NCBI RefSeq assembly: GCF_018139145.2
Contig: NC_059500.1
Coordinates: forward strand, 23,789,437 to 23,853,436
DNA from: Gymnogyps californianus
Taxonomy: Eukaryota > Chordata > Aves > Accipitriformes > Cathartidae
Length of the DNA stretch: 64,000 nucleotides
Reading direction: 5' to 3'
Every line of letters starts with the position of its first letter. Position 1 is the first letter of the stretch. The notes under the pieces were generated by a model that did no database searches, was not told the DNA's origin, and saw only the letters and a list, made by a program, of their open reading frames with translations. A program made the translations under genes and the position numbers. Positions 1-14,628 of this stretch are shown here, piece after piece.

Positions 1-3000
1 TAAAAGGTTTCTTTTAAAAATTTATTCATTTAATTTAAATGAACATAATGGTAGTTATTTAGTCTACTTTCAATGCATTTAATATCAAACAGGATATTGG
101 AAAATTAGAGGGGATTCATCAGAAGGGGAAGAAGGATTAATACAGATATGCAAAAACTTTGATTTTAAGAGAAATACAAACTACTTCTCTGCAAGGAAGG
201 GAGGCATGGTAATAAGGTACTCAGCAGTCTTCCCTGCTCCTGCCTTCACTTCCTCCTATCAAAAGGAGTGTTTGATGCTCTCCTCCCTTCCCTTGTCCAC
301 CAGTCTTGTCTGTGCATCCACCATTTGCCATCCTCCTGCCATTTTCCGTACTCTGCTGTCATGACAGGGGAACACTCTGAGTCTTTCTCAGCACAGGCAT
401 ATCATGTATTTTGTAGTTTCCCTGTTTCCATTAGACTTTTTATCTTGTACCCCGTTTCACATGCCTTTCAGGACCAGTCATCAGTTATCTGCTCACGCTG
501 AGCTTTGTATATGTCTTTCTCCTGCTGTGTGAAACTTGTGATCCAGACTCATAAGACTTACGATTTAGAAGCCAATTATAATAATTGATTTAAATAAAGT
601 AACCTATCACAGCAACCATCAAGAGGAATATGATGAAATGAGTTTATGGTATCAGTTGCAGGGCTTCCCAGGCTGAGTCAGAAGCAAATGTTATTCAGTT
701 CAGTGCCTTCTTGTTGTGAGACTGACACAAACACAAACAATGATCCAGTCTTGATCACTAAGTGTTTTGTTATTGCTTTGTTCTGATAAATACCTTGGTG
801 ATGTTAGCTAAAGTGTAAGAGTTATTTTTATTTCCTTTGAAATATTAAGTCTGTACCTCTTGTCATATATCCATACTGTAGGAAAAGCCCATTCTGAGAC
901 TAAAGACTGGATGAAAGTGTTCAGGATTTGCTAGAGCATCTTGCTGTCAGTCAGCTAATATTTTTCTTTAATCAGGAAGCTTTAAATGGTATTCACTATA
1001 CTTGTGATCTCTGCAGCCATTTTTCCATCATCATCCAACTGTGAAGGAAAGGATGAGTGAGACAAGCAGTCAGTAGTCATACTGTCTGTTTTAGGCTACA
1101 TTTTAAATCATATATAAAGAAATCTTGTTAGCAATTATATAATTCTTTACACTGCTTGTTCAGCTCTTTTTCCTCCTAACAGTGTCATGGGTGGACCATG
1201 ATTGCATGTAGTTTGACTCAACCACAATGATAGGCTATCTGTTCTCCTGTTAGCCATATGAGTTAAAAACTGCAGTTCAGACATCTAATACTGTCTCCGA
1301 GATTGGCAAGCACTAGGTATTTCAACACAAAGAGCCTTCTACTGAGCCAATGTGAGACAAATTACCTCTTTGAAGGTTTCATCCTAATGTTTCACAGTCA
1401 GATACTAGTTTAAACCTCAGAAAAAGAGATTTTTTTAACCTTTCCAATGTTTGTTAGAAACATTTTTATAACAGTGCTATAAACTTGGTATGTGTAGAAA
1501 AGTCCAAAACTTCTGTGTATCCTTCACATCGTACGGCAATGAGTCTTACCCCCTAATTACAGCATGTTCTCACAGCACTGTGCAGCACAGTATTGTATAA
1601 GTGCTGTTGACATATCTGCAACCTTATTTTGATGCAAGGTCTACAGCTTGCAATACCACACTGCATGAATACTCACCTTTGAATTATTTTCATGAGACAT
1701 ACTGTTTTGTTCCCTTTGCTTCTTCATACTTTGTCTGTCAGTTCACATTTCCCATCACAGAATGGAGAAGATATGCAGAGAAAGACAGTAACAGAAAGAG
1801 AGAAGATATGCAGAGAAAGAGAGTAAAGGAATAGAGGAAAATGCAGAATATTAAAAAGGTCACAACAGCATGGCACACTATTTTAATTCATAAAATGTAA
1901 GACAGTCTAAATGCTTCCTGACACTTCATTCTAATGACAAATACTGTAATAAGAAACATAAATGGCACAAATTATTCCATTCACTTGACAAAGATTATGA
2001 AAGCAGGAAAAGGTGCAAAATTAATCAGTTCTTTTTGTATAATTGTATTCATCTAGTGGTCTTTAGACATATTATTTGGAATGACTACATAACAGATCTA
2101 ACTTAGTCATTAACTATAATAAAAGAAAATGGGGAGAGATTTTCCTTAAATTGATTATTCCAATTTTTAAATAAAAATCATTAAGGAACTGGATTACTGT
2201 TAAATAATTTTCTGTTCATTTCAGTATAACTTTTTTCTGGCATAGTGTGTTGTATTAACTTCCTTCTTTCCAGGAAAGGCTCCACTGGAGCAAGAATCGT
2301 ATTTAACTTGAGAGGACAAAATTGATGAGAATTTATTAATACATTTCTTACTGTGCCTGCTAGAATGCTGCCAGACTGTTCTTTGCTATCCTAAATATGC
2401 TAGAAAGCATATTTTTATTTGTACCCAATCACGTTTTATCCAGTTTTGAAGACTGCATAGCGTAAGATTTTTTGTTAATAACGATGCTATTTTCAATGTA
2501 ATCTATTTGTCAGAATGGGAACTTTGCTAGCACAGCATATAGCAAGCAGAGAGTATGTGCTCTTTCAAGCAGCCCCTCTACAGTAGCTGCTGGCACTGAA
2601 CTGATTAAGAGCTCTTTAACAGTGCAGCTGAGGCTTACCATAGGCTTACCATAGTCACCTCTTTGACCTTGTTAGCTCCTGGCTGTATAAATATTGCAAC
2701 TGTTTTAAGATGTTTTATCATGACCCTCACTCATAAGACAAAACTCTGGTGGCTGTGAATAGCCTGTCCATGTATATTCCATAGCCCTGGTGCTCAGGTG
2801 CTCCAGGCACTCATGCCTGTACTGTTTGGCCAGCTATATTCCCTGAAGAACATGCTGAATTCTTGGGCCTCCCTTCACACAGCATAAAAGGGGAAGGTTA
2901 CCTGTGGCTGAAATACAGTATGCAACAGTTTTGAGAGATGTGTGCCCGCTCAGTGAACATTTAAAAGCCGTAAGGCTGCTATCTCTCCAAAATTGCCAAC

Positions 3001-3888
3001 ACTTAAGTGATGAAAGGATCTTGTAGAGCTCTGCAGAGGAGTACCTGCCTCTGTACCATTTATATCCAGTGATAATGGATGCCTCCACTTTAGGATAGTG
3101 AACTTACATATGTCAGTTCTAGACTCAAAGACATTTATCTACTCAAAAAAAGTTCACTTAACATTTGAGTCCTAGAGCTAAGAAATATTTGGTAGGTTGA
3201 GTAACACTCTTTGCAACACTGAGAGGACTGATACGGGTGACAGTTTACTGTCATCCTACCTGTGTCTTCATCCTCTTCCCTGTGCACTATGCAAGCTATA
3301 TGAGACCAAAATAAAAAGAAGCCATGAAAGAGTCAAACATCTTATCTGTTGTTGAGTATAACCAGGATAAAAGGGAGAGGGGACACAAAGCTTTTTCATA
3401 TTACTGGTCAAAGTTTTACAGGCTTGGCTCCAGAATGCGCATGGATCCCAGGTTTATGATCTTTTCCCCAGCCATATATTCCTTTTTTATATGTTTCTCA
3501 GGCTGAGGAACAAGGTTCACTCTCCTTGATTCTTATATCAGTAAGCAGTTTTTGAAAAACAGTGTTCCCTCCTCTCATTTTACACTGTAAGGGCATGCAC
3601 AAGGCTTTCCACCTTGACTGCTACAGTTTTTACTCATTTTGTGTTATAAGCATAGCACAAGCATAGCAAGGCTGTGGCTATTAATGCATTGATGTCTCTC
3701 ACACTAGGGCTATCACACACGATAAATAGTGGAGTGAGGTTACTGGGTATTCCACATCCTTCTTTATAGCAAAAACTGAGCAAGGAAGAGCTGCTAATGT
3801 CTCTCTCAGGGATTCCCTGGGATACAGGTACACATCCTGTCCAACTACCATCCTTATTGGAGCAATAGCCATTTGGGAGCCATGAAGA
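1..3888. other. AT-rich non-coding DNA, no gene seen
   Basis: I find no frame with recognisable protein similarity, no splice-bounded exon and no RNA gene here. Short open frames are at chance length and composition. Small local duplications are visible. A 26-bp purine-rich unit at 1765-1790 recurs at 1800-1825 with one mismatch, a period of 35 bp. An 11-bp unit, AGGCTTACCAT, is tandemly doubled at 2631-2652. Neither looks functional. The stretch could be intergenic or intronic; the sequence alone does not say which. Confidence 0.6.
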
Positions 3889-4600
3889 ATCACAGAATAA
3901 CAAAACAATTCAGGCTGGAAGGGAGTTCAGGAGACCTTCAGTCCAACCTCCTGCTCACAGCAGGGTCAGCTGTGAGGTCAGACCAGGTTGCTCAGGGCTT
4001 CATCCAGTTGGGTTTTGAAAACCTTGGGTCTTGAAAACAAGCATAGAGACTGCACAACCTCTCTGGACAATCTGTGGCACTGCTTGACTGTCCTCATGCG
4101 GAACTTTTTTTGCCTTTTATCCAGTCTGAACCTCTGTTGTTGCCGTTTGTGTCCATTGTCTCTTATCCTCCCGCCATACACTGTTGCGAAGATCCTGGCT
4201 CCATCTTCTCAATAATCTCTTTACAAGTATTGGTTATTTGGTCCCCCGCAAAACCTTTTCTTCTTGAGGCTGAACAAGCACAGTTTCACTGCAGTTGATC
4301 AATGTCTTTCTTGTATTTGGGGCCCCATAACTGGATGCAGTACCTGCTCGTCTCAAGAGTGCTGAGTAGAGGGGGATATTGATCTCCTTCTATCTACTGA
4401 CTGTGCTCCCGTCAATACAGCCCAATATGCCAATGGCCTGTATTGCTGCATGGGTTCTTCCTTCCCAGGTGCAGGACTTTGCATTGAATTATTGAATTTC
4501 ATGAGGTTCTTGTTGGCCATTTCCTCCAGTCTGTATAGGTCTCCATTCAATGGCAGTTTTGTAGTCCTATCTGTCTCCTCAACTCTCCAAACTGTAGGGT
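3889..4600 (-). mobile_element. CR1 LINE 3' fragment, old and degraded
   Basis: Read on the minus strand, this is the 3' part of a chicken-repeat-1 (CR1) non-LTR retrotransposon. Low coordinates carry the 3' untranslated side: 'ggctggaagggagttcaggaga' followed by 'tccaacctcctgctcacagcagggtcag' in plus-strand form, a classic CR1 signature. Higher coordinates read back into the end of ORF2. A minus frame at 4353-4550 still gives LEEMANKNLMKFN, the conserved segment after the reverse transcriptase domain. The fragment is 5'-truncated at about 4.6 kb, as is usual for CR1. It contains stops and indels, so it makes no protein. Divergence is clearly higher than in the 46-kb copy, so this insertion is older. 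The 5' boundary is uncertain by a few tens of bases. Confidence 0.88.
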
Positions 4601-7600
4601 ATGAAACTCATACAGCTGGGGAAGCTGGCCATTTTTACTACTACAAATAACAGTGCTTTAAAGAGAAGCTTGTAACTCATGTACTTTTCCACTTGATGAG
4701 GACTCATAAACTTGCTCAGAACACAGCATCCCCCCTACAGAATTGCATAAATTCTCCCTGCTCCTCTACACACATGACATGGAACCCAGTAAGTCATATT
4801 TTTATTAATCTGCACGCATTGCAATTTGGTCAATAAAATAAACCTTCTCCTCATTTGTCAGTAAGGATTTAATATCAAGCACTTTGCACTACCATAACCT
4901 TATAAAACTACAAGCTAGAATGTGAGCATGGGGAATATATTGTTTAATGGTTATTTACATGAAGCATCTCATATAAATCAATGAAAGAATTCATGTAATT
5001 AAGAGATTACAATCTAGTTCTGGAATGCTGTTATATGTGCAAAATATTGCACACAAATTTTAAGGGTATGATACATGTACTAAGAAAGTAATGAGATCTA
5101 AACTGTAATCATTCATTCCATTATACTTTGAGATTATTTTGATACAGAATGCTTGGTTTTGTCTATTTTGTGAATTCATGTAATTCCAATTTGACAAATT
5201 CAGTCTTTTGAAATGGATAGGCTGGATTTCAGTATGGATTTCAAGTATCTTGCAAAGCAAGCCACAATAGTTTCAGGAAAGTGAACACATAAATATGCTT
5301 ATATATTCAAAAACTCTACTTTGCCACAGTTGGGAAAACCCAAACACTTTTTTGAAAAGAAAATCCACATACCAAAAAGCAAAGACATATAAGATCTGTG
5401 AAGCACCAGTACCAATATTCTAGATACAAAAACTAAATAAAACAAACAAATGGTAATCACCTTTCTTCGAAATGGGTGCTACACAAAATTATGTATAAAT
5501 CTTTCATCTCCACCTCTTCCTCCCGTTCCTCCTGACCCTCCATTGTCAGGGCATCAGACCTCACTGTAGCTCCTTCATCACTCTATCTCCAGAGCAGAGG
5601 CCAGGTCAGCTCCCCCAACTCTGAAAGTCCTGTTCTTTAACAGCTATAGCTCCCACCCTGGCCACTGATGGTGTTTCTCCTTCTCTTCTAACACTCATTT
5701 CTCCTGAGTTTTAAGGATTCTTCCTTCATCACGTACCCTCACAAGCATTAAAAAATCTTCTTGCTATGCTGCTGCCCATTTCTACATTGTTTTTGCCCCT
5801 TTGTTATCACAGCAGTGGTGCAATGCATGCAGTTTCATCACCGCCTGGGCCCCTTAACACCTGACCAGCATTGACGAGAATCGTTCTGTGTGTTAAGTTA
5901 GATGTGTTACAACAACCAGCTCAGCCCCAGCAAACTCTGACCCTTTGGTCAGCAGAGTCACTGCACTGGTGACTAAAAACTGTGCATGCAGCTGGAGAGA
6001 GAGCTTTATGTTCACCTCTTACTGTCTTATCTTAGGGTAGAAGAGGACCACAGAAGTTACTGGAAGGACAAGCGAGCTAACCTGGTGCCTCTGTGGAGCT
6101 AAGGAGAAGGAGTAAGAGGAATGTCAGCATTTGCTGCCTGACAGCCTTCAGCCAGAGCTCCTCTGGTATTGTCAGCAGCGCAGATTATCAGCAGTTATTA
6201 CAGTGCAGCACAGACTGCACCCGTCAGCAAAGAGAGAATACAGGAAAATTAGATATATTGAGAATCTAGATGAAAAATAGAAATACTATCTCTGTTTTCC
6301 TAATCTACAAGAATTTCTCAGACTTCCTTATGCAGATTACAGCTGTGATTGTGTCCCTCTTCTGCTCCCCCTTTCTTCTTCTTCTGTCCTAAATGCTTGA
6401 ACACAGTTGCTTTGAGAATGACTGTCCTTTGTTATCACAGGGTTACATTGGTATTTCAATAGTTTCTGTCTTAATCCACCCAAGATATTAATCCCTAAAT
6501 TTAAAGAGTTTGTAATATTGAAGCCAGATCCTTCTTCCTCAGAGAATAGTGGTGTACCACAGTGGACTGCCAGTCTCTACCACAACAAAGGCAAGTTTCC
6601 CTTTCTTATTTACAAAATTTCCCCTTAGATTTTTTCCATCCTGGCCCTGTCAATTGAGAGCCATCTACTTCTACTTCCCTCATCTTGGTGTCCTCTTTGT
6701 TCTCCCATGACTGTGCAGAACTGCTCTTTCCTTTGTGATTTCTCATGTATTGACAATTTTGCCCTTTGCCACTTTCCCTTATTTAATCTCTCCCTCACCT
6801 CTCTGTTCATATTCAAGTAATATGGATCACATTCCCCTTCTCCAGTTTTGTTACTTCCTTCTGACACTGACATTACTCTATTGACTCACTCACAAAATAC
6901 TTACCTCTCTCTTTTATATTTTAACTTTCATTTCTTTCTAATCTAACACACTACTTTGTTGTCACTTTCTGCATGCACCAAAGGCACTGTTGTCAGTTCT
7001 GCAAGGTTTTATCTTGTTATTACTCTTGTCTTTCAGAAGTATTTTATGAAATTTTGTATGAATGTCATTACACAAAAATAAATTGAATTGTTACATTTTG
7101 TCATTCATGCCTGAGTGAATGTGTCTTATGGAAAAAACCATATCTGAATTTCAAAGTCTTCACAGGATTAGGATTTTCAGGGTTTTTTAATGACATATTT
7201 TAAGCATTGCCCGCAGTGGAGGAACTAAAAAATGTGGCTAAAGGAATTACATATGTGTATAAAGTAACCCAGCACACTGAAATAACAGAAAATAAATTAG
7301 AGATAATCCAAATTAGTGAGAATTATTATTATTATAGTGAATTAATGGGGGGAAAAAATGATGACAGTGAGTCCTATAAATCTTATTTTCTATCAATTGC
7401 TCCAGCAACCACTTAGCTTCACAGTATTATAAAACATTACACAACAGCATTAAACAAATGGGTGTGCTCATGGCTCCCTTGCACTTATATTAAAAGAATG
7501 GAAAGGTATGTACTGCATAACAATGCATGTACAGTAAACCAAAAGACATAGGCAAATTTGGATGTCTAAAGAAAAACAGATGTTCAGTGGGATAACAGGA

Positions 7601-10600
7601 AAGATACAACTTCAGACATGTAGTATAAAGAGACCAAGACTGCCACAAACAGGAAGTCAGATGAGGATGCAGAAATGGCATACTTATAAACAATAATAAC
7701 AATCCTTGAAAATTATTATTAATGTGAGAAAGACCTGTTTCAAAATGCGAAATTCTGCTATATTCCATTTTTAAAATACTGGGATGCAATGAACAAAAAT
7801 ACCACCTTGAGAAGATATTATGGTTCACACCCTTCTCTCCAGAGGTGGGAGAACAAATGAAACAGCAACAGAACTCTCCAGAGGCAGAATGATGGTGGGC
7901 TGAAAACTTGTGTGCTCTCACAGTTGCTTTCTCACATCACGTGCTCCAGAGTGTGTGCCTCACAGGATATGTCAATTGAAAAGCTTCAAGTCTCCTCAGT
8001 AAAATCACCCTGCCTTCTACAGCAAATTTTACATGAAGATTTCCTTCACATGTGGGAGATCCTTCTCTTGACTGCTTCAAGGTTCTCTCTGTATCATATG
8101 TTGCAGCTCCATAAACTTTCTATGGAGCTGAAAGGAACACATGTATGCATTTGAAATAATCTATAAAAAGCAAATATCATAGCTGTAGGTTTGATGATGG
8201 TGGAATTCATGACTCACCTTTTGTTATTGTCTCTTTCTTTGGAAAGGGACTTTATAAATTAACACTTCACTATCCTATCCCCTCAGCACCCTGCCTTTCT
8301 CACCAGAGAGATGTGGTTCTTCTTCCATACTAGAGCCAAGCAGCTCAAAAAGATTGATTCAATGTTTTTGGTAAGAATCAGAATGTGATTGTGTTGCATT
8401 GTTCTCAGAACATTTCCCATTGATGGCTAGATCACATTCTTTTATTTCTTCTTTTCTGTCTCCCCACCACCAATGACAGAAACCCTAGCTAGGTAAGAGT
8501 TTCTAGCTCTTTACTAAGTACGGTAGCAAAGGACAAGAACTCCTGAAGCAAAAAGACTTCTTCCCTACCAGCACCAGAACCACAAAAGTCACAGGACTGG
8601 CTTATAAGAAGAAGAGTTTGCATTTTGTCATTTGCAAAGTTACAACACACACTTTTTTTTTTAATGAAGTTTTGCCCTTTACATCAAAGAAAGAATGACA
8701 AGACCGTGTATGTAATATTCTTTCAGTGTGGAGTCTATCATTATTCAATAAGGTGGAAATATAAATATAGCTTCAAACTAAAAAAATATTCCCAAGGCTG
8801 CTTAGAATTGCAGGGAAGCAGATGCCATCATTATCCCCAAATTTTTATTATGCCAACATGTTAATGGCTAACATCCCATCATAAGATATTTATCATCATA
8901 AGTCATGTGTTATGGAGATACCTGCATAATATACTCCATATCAAGCAGTGGATTATAGGCAGCTGCTACAGGACGGGCTTTGTATACATGCCTAACTAGA
9001 ACTTACAACTTACTATTTTTTAGAATGATTCATACTGTGGTTTTGGAGTTCAGGCTTTATACAACATACCTGTTAGGAAACTGTAATAAGCTGCCTTTGA
9101 GATACAATATAATAGCTTTTTCATTTTTAAACAGCTTCAGAAAAGATTTCCTGAGTACTAAATGATTCATTTAGTAGGGCAGAATTTACTCTGCGACTGA
9201 AATGACCAGTTGCTCAAATGTACTTCTCAACTGATGCATAACAGTGAAAGAAAACAAGCAAAACAACTGTAAATGATCAAAAAGAAACATGTTTATGTAA
9301 TATATCATTATGTTACTACCTGTTTTCACTGTAATAGCAAGCCAAATACCACAGAACATCTGCATGCATAAAATATTTCCACCTACATGGCATGAGGCTT
9401 TGATAGTCCTTAGCCGACTCCTTTTTTGGTTTGAAATGTAAATATGATCTAACTGCTGTGCTTTCACTTTAATTTCACTGGGGCTTTTGTCCTGAGCAGT
9501 TTGAGTTCACTGTCATTTCTCCTAAGTAAATACGCTAAAAGAAATTGGCTCTTTTAGGATCACAAATATCCCAAACATGGGAGTTACAGCTTTTGTATGC
9601 TCCAGCTGTTTTATAGATGAATAATGATAAGACTTGAGCCTATTCTTAGCATATTTCTTGTAAAAGTCCACTAGAAAAGTACACCAGAAGGTGGTATACT
9701 GCTTGGCAATGAATTCCACACAGAAATGTAAGAGAGATGTCCCTCTTTGTTTAGAAAATATGTTCTTCACAAACCTAGCTTTAGCTTGTGTGGGTGACAA
9801 TTGAACTTTCCATTACAGTGAGAGCAAGACAGAGATACCTGGTGAGAGGCAATAACCTTGTCAAGTTGCAGGGTCCAAACTTTAAGTATTTTATGCATGC
9901 CTGGTTCTCTTCACTGGTTAATAAAAGACTCAGTTGGTACACTAGCTACTATTTAAGTGTAGGAATGCATAACTTTTGAGCTGTGGAAGTCCTCAGACTT
10001 GCATAGGAACAGTTTCACCATTTTCTTCAGTCTTCCTCTCTGCTATGGAATTGACTGTCAAGTATTTCTTGTTCCCTTGGTGCCTGGTGGAGTTTCTGTG
10101 TTAACGGAAGTGCTTCACAGAGTGCATGTTGTTTACACTTCCTGAGTATATTCAGTACTTTTCTTGATCTAAACAATGAAAGTGGTTATAGCCACTGAGC
10201 TGATGATAGTTATTTCTTAACAGATAGTTTCATCAAATTTTTGTACACTAGTACAGTGTTGCAGTAGCCTGGATGTGAAATCTGCAAAGGGCCATGCTTG
10301 TAAGAATCAGTCCTAGCCTGAGTAAGAAATGAAAGAAAAAAACATGGAATCATTTTTCCTGATCTAAGAGTTTGTAAAAATCGGTTTCACAAAGCTTGTC
10401 TCTTAGCTATGTTTCCTTTGACATTATTTGAGTTCCAGTAGGACACATGAAAGGTGTATAAAAAGAAAAAGGATTTAACCGTATTCTTGAAAGTGCTGTC
10501 ATCCGTTATGTTCATCATACAGAGATGACAGCCCTCATGCTATCTCCATAGGACTGAAGGATCTTTAGGCGTATCAGTAGGAACACACTGGGCAGACATA

Positions 10601-11954
10601 AGCTTAATCTTAAAGCCAGTCCCTCTATCTCCAGCAGCACTTATTCTTCTTTCCCTTTTTGGCAGAACTACAAGGTTAATTTTAAAGAGCCACTGTACTG
10701 TATCCTGTAATCATGAGAAATTTCCACAAAAAAGATGAGTAGAAAGTGGAAAGTTCAGCAACCTCTAAACGTATGTTTCTATGGGAAAAGATTTTTGTTT
10801 CTGAAATAACCCTAAAGAATCAATTTTCAGCAGGTAGACATCTGGATACATATGTCAAAACTGGACAAGAATTATAGCCCTGAACACACAAATCAATACC
10901 TACCTAGTAGGCATTTGAACACAAATGCCTACCTAGCGTGTGACATCTTCAGTTACTTATTTTGCAACAACTGTTGTTCGTGTGCTTTTGTACATACATC
11001 TTTTGTTGACAGACTTCAAGACTGACCAACACTTATAATCATAGTTCTACCTGACAGTTAAGAAGAACGGTTTATTTCTGTTATCTGTGCAAGAATATGA
11101 ACAACAATTCCCCCCCGGCCACCTTCTCATCTCATCGAAAGCCAAAAGCATGGTTTTAATCTGTGTTCACAATTTCTGCAACATTAGTATAATTCCAGCC
11201 AATTTATGAAAGCAGGTCAGAGAGTAAAATCTTTTTAGAATGTTAATAACAATTTTTATAATCTTAAAAAAAATTCATTTACTTGCATTCCTATTTTTAT
11301 CCATAGTATGCTCAGATCAGTGGTTCTCTTCACAATGAGCAGCACCTTAACGCACAAGCAGCTCTAGTGACTTTAGTGAGGTTTCCCATCCAATGTAGTT
11401 CAGTGCAGCAAAGCAAAAATGTCACAGGCTTGTACTATGCCTACAGTCATGAATTCATGATGGGGGCTTCTGAAAGTAATTGTAAACAAATAGAAGTAAT
11501 CACTCATAATAGTTAACATCAGGAAAATGTTTTCAAAAGTATAGTTATGTATCTACAAGTATGGAGTAAGGAAATAGGGGTAGATTTTGGAAGAGTTTCA
11601 GCAGTTAGCGGCATACATCCAACTGGACCCTCTGGCATTTTAGATCCAGTCTTCTGAACGAGACTAAAGAGAAATCACCAGTAGAAAGCTTTCTCTAATA
11701 TAGCTCTCACTAAGCTTGTCAAAAGGACACGGCCTCTATGAGACGTGACCATACGTGCAATTTTGAGGAAGACTATGGAGGTGTGACAGTGCAACAAGGG
11801 ACGGAGGTCTATTATTGCTTTTTCTTGCAGTGATTTAAGTTGAAACTGTCTTCAGCAAGTCTAACTTTCCCCAGATTGAGGTGAAATGGAGTAATTAACT
11901 GTCTCCCTGAAGAGCTATGTGCTGTCTGGGCTGAGGTGAGTTCAAACAGACTAT
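4601..11954. other. AT-rich non-coding DNA, no gene seen
   Basis: About 7.3 kb with nothing I can identify as an exon, RNA gene or mobile element. Base composition is uniformly AT-rich apart from a mildly GC-richer, pyrimidine-rich patch at roughly 5.5-6.2 kb, which I cannot assign. A 10-bp perfect inverted repeat lies at 8104-8113 and 8121-8130 with a 7-nt loop. The longest open frame (143 codons, minus, 7490-7921) has no domain, no biased codon use and no flanking signals I can recognise. Confidence 0.6.
8104..8130. repeat. Short perfect inverted repeat (10-bp arms)
   Basis: CAGCTCCATA at 8104-8113 is followed after 7 nt by TATGGAGCTG at 8121-8130, a perfect complement. It is too short for a typical microRNA precursor and sits in featureless DNA, so chance is a fair explanation. 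Confidence 0.5.
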
Positions 11955-12180
11955 GAGAACATAAAACGAGAGCAGTCATAATGAATCAGACCAAGTATCC
12001 TGTCCATTTAACCCAGTCTCCTCTCTCAGGCCTACATCCTAGACTCAGATGCCTAGGGATAAAACAAGAACAGGGCAACTGTGCAGTGATAACTCCCAAG
12101 AAGAGGTCCTTGCATCCAGTGCTTTGCAGGTCAGGAAGGCAGGACCTTCCAGGGCATGAGGTGTTGCTCTCATGCAGAAT
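11955..12180 (+). repeat. Ancient sauropsid-type interspersed repeat (candidate)
   Basis: The opening 'gagaacataaaacgagagcagtcat' then 'aatcagaccaag', 'atcctgtcc', 'acccagtctcctctctc' and 'cagatgcctagggataaaacaagaacagggcaa' follow, in order, the layout of an old interspersed repeat I have seen in bird and turtle sequence (AACATAAGAAC, GGGTCAGACCAA, AGCCCAGTATCCTGTC, and GAACAGGGCAA blocks). Overlapping open frames on both strands (74 and 85 codons) are by-products. I cannot name the family with certainty; it may be part of a CR1/L3-like LINE or a SINE. Its age suggests it predates the split of modern birds. Right boundary is approximate. Confidence 0.5.
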
Positions 12181-12960
12181 CAAACACTTGACATGTAGGA
12201 AGTAAAGGCAAATTTGTCTGAATTCAACATAATTAAACAGCACTCTTGAACTGACTTTTAATAATTGTTATAAAATAACATAAAAACTAACGCATGACAC
12301 CTTTCCATCTATCAAGAAAAGCTTTTTGTTGCCTGCAGATTTTCTCTTACATAAGTCGTATATCCTCAGGTAATCATCAGAAACAGTGCTGAAAGATTCT
12401 GAGCTTTAAAATTGCCAGTAAGAGTCTCCAGATTGTAACTTTAGGGTAAATCCTAGCTTTAGATACACGAGGTCATATTCACCTCCAGCGTTATGTTCTT
12501 GAAATCCCATGGATTAATTTAGCACAGACTTAGTGTGATTTTTAGAAAAGTTCACCCAGAGAGCAATTGCTTCATGTTGGATGACATATTTAAGTCCTTT
12601 ATTGTTTCTGACAAATCACTTTGGTGCCAAAGCATTTGAAAAGTTCACAGCTCTTCTGTCTCCAAGGTGCAGTATATTTATCATTCAATCCTTCACTGGA
12701 CTTCAAGATATAAAAGCTTTTCAGGGTCATGTTCTAAAATATGATTATAAAATTATTCAGGTTCTAAAAAGCTTACAAGATTATTTCTGAAGTTATTTTT
12801 CAGTGTCTTTTTTGTAAACTGGAAGTAAACAATTTGATTAAGCAAATATCTGAATCAAGACCCAGAAGTCTTACGCCACATTACTGTTGACAGAGCAGTC
12901 AAAACCCTTGAGTGTGAATGGGCACTGCAGACCCCTATATACATTTGTGCATCTCTATTA

Positions 12961-13045
12961 CTCTCTGTATGCACACATATACATACACATTCATATACAT
13001 ATATAAACATGCATAGCTATGCATCTATATACATACATATATTAG
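12961..13045. repeat. Degenerate ACATA-type microsatellite
   Basis: Alternating CACATA, TACATA and ATATAC words, interrupted by CATGCATAGCTATGCATC, run across this interval. It is imperfect, so it is probably an old, no longer rapidly mutating tract. It contains several short self-complementary words (ATGCAT, TATATA). Confidence 0.6.
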
Positions 13046-14628
13046 TATTGGAAATATCTGTCAGTGTTTTTGTAAAAACTTTTGTTTAAACTATTTCTGT
13101 CATTAACTGACCTATTAAAAAAAATAAGAACTGACAAAAAGCCCTGGCTGATTATCATCCAGGATTCATGCAGTCACATGTCCCTCAGTTTTTATGAGCT
13201 CTCAAGAAATATGTTTTATAGAATACAGAAGTATAAATATACATGCACAGCTGGATGTTTCATATCTTTATTAAAATAGTGTGTGATATTTCCCTAAAGC
13301 AAGTTACTTTTCTATCAGTATATCAGAAGCTAAGGAGGAAAAATGAAGCCATATTGTAACAATTTTTTTAACTTCAGATATATTTGTTAGTCTTGTCTTC
13401 TTTCCAATCAGATTCGAAAATTGTTACAAGTAAGCTTAATTACCTTTGCAATAAAAGCCATTAATTTTCTTCAGAGACTTAACTGTAGTGATTCAAAATA
13501 CCATTGTGAATCTATAACATATAACAATCACCGAGACTCATGCTGCAAATGTTAGTAGGGCTATTCAAAGTATAGTGTAAATAAATGACTTAATGACTAA
13601 TGGAGAACTGTCTAACACAAGTAGTGTTCATCCTTACTTGGACATATTTCCAATATTATAGTCTACAAATATAATAGCAGAAAAGGATAAAAAGTACTCT
13701 AGCATTTTTTATTATGCTTGAGAAAATATTTTTTATACAAACAGAAAACACCTAAATGATTAACTAACCTCTTCAGAAAATAAGAAAATCAGACGCTTCC
13801 ACGGCTGATTATATCCAGTATTCATGTGTTGTTGGCTACTGTACTTTCCCTAGACTATAAGAAAAAAGTTGTGTTTTACAGAATTCGATCACATGAGGAT
13901 TTTCTAATGACCCAAGTAATCCTTGTAGACACAGTCATGTATGTGCGTGCACACACACCCACCCTCCTGCACACATGCACATGCAGAGCACCACCTTCCT
14001 TCTCCCCTCTGTGTTCCCCCCACACCTGCCCACACCAGCAAGGAACTCATTCCATGGACATTGATGCTAACAAATTAGTGTAGGGAGTAGTTATTATCCA
14101 ATTGCCAGGAATTCATTACTCATAACTGCAAGGTTTTCTATCTACCAGAAAGAAAATTGGTTATGTCACACGCAGAGACGATCACTGGTAGGGAGTTAGC
14201 CTTGAGGAACTCGAGGATGTTAAAAATGTGTCGTTCCTCACTGCAGCAATGTTGTCAGTCTGCAGTACATAAAATATCATGTCACCTTTATCACCTACAA
14301 TCCATTCTGTTGATCTGTTCAGACCATACAATGGCTCACAAGTCTTGCAGGTCCCACTGTTTGAGAATATGGCACTTTTCCACAGGGTGCTTCAGAAGCT
14401 CCAGTATTTGTGTAACAGGACTAATACTAGCTTTGGCTACAAGCCTAAACAATGATGCACATTGATCAATCAGTCACGCAATGTTACTGTCATCTCTTTC
14501 TCCTTATGCCCAAAGCTTTTAAAAGTGTTCAGGTTCTTCACTGACAGAGAGCACATGTACCCAGAAAAAAAAAAAAAAATGAACTGGTTAGTGTAGTTTC
14601 CACCCTATGGCAGAAGAGGAGCAGGGTT

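Noticed and set aside
14157..14579. Processed retrocopy ending in the A run at 14565
   Set aside because: The upstream sequence has no recognisable gene similarity, and no target-site duplication was seen.
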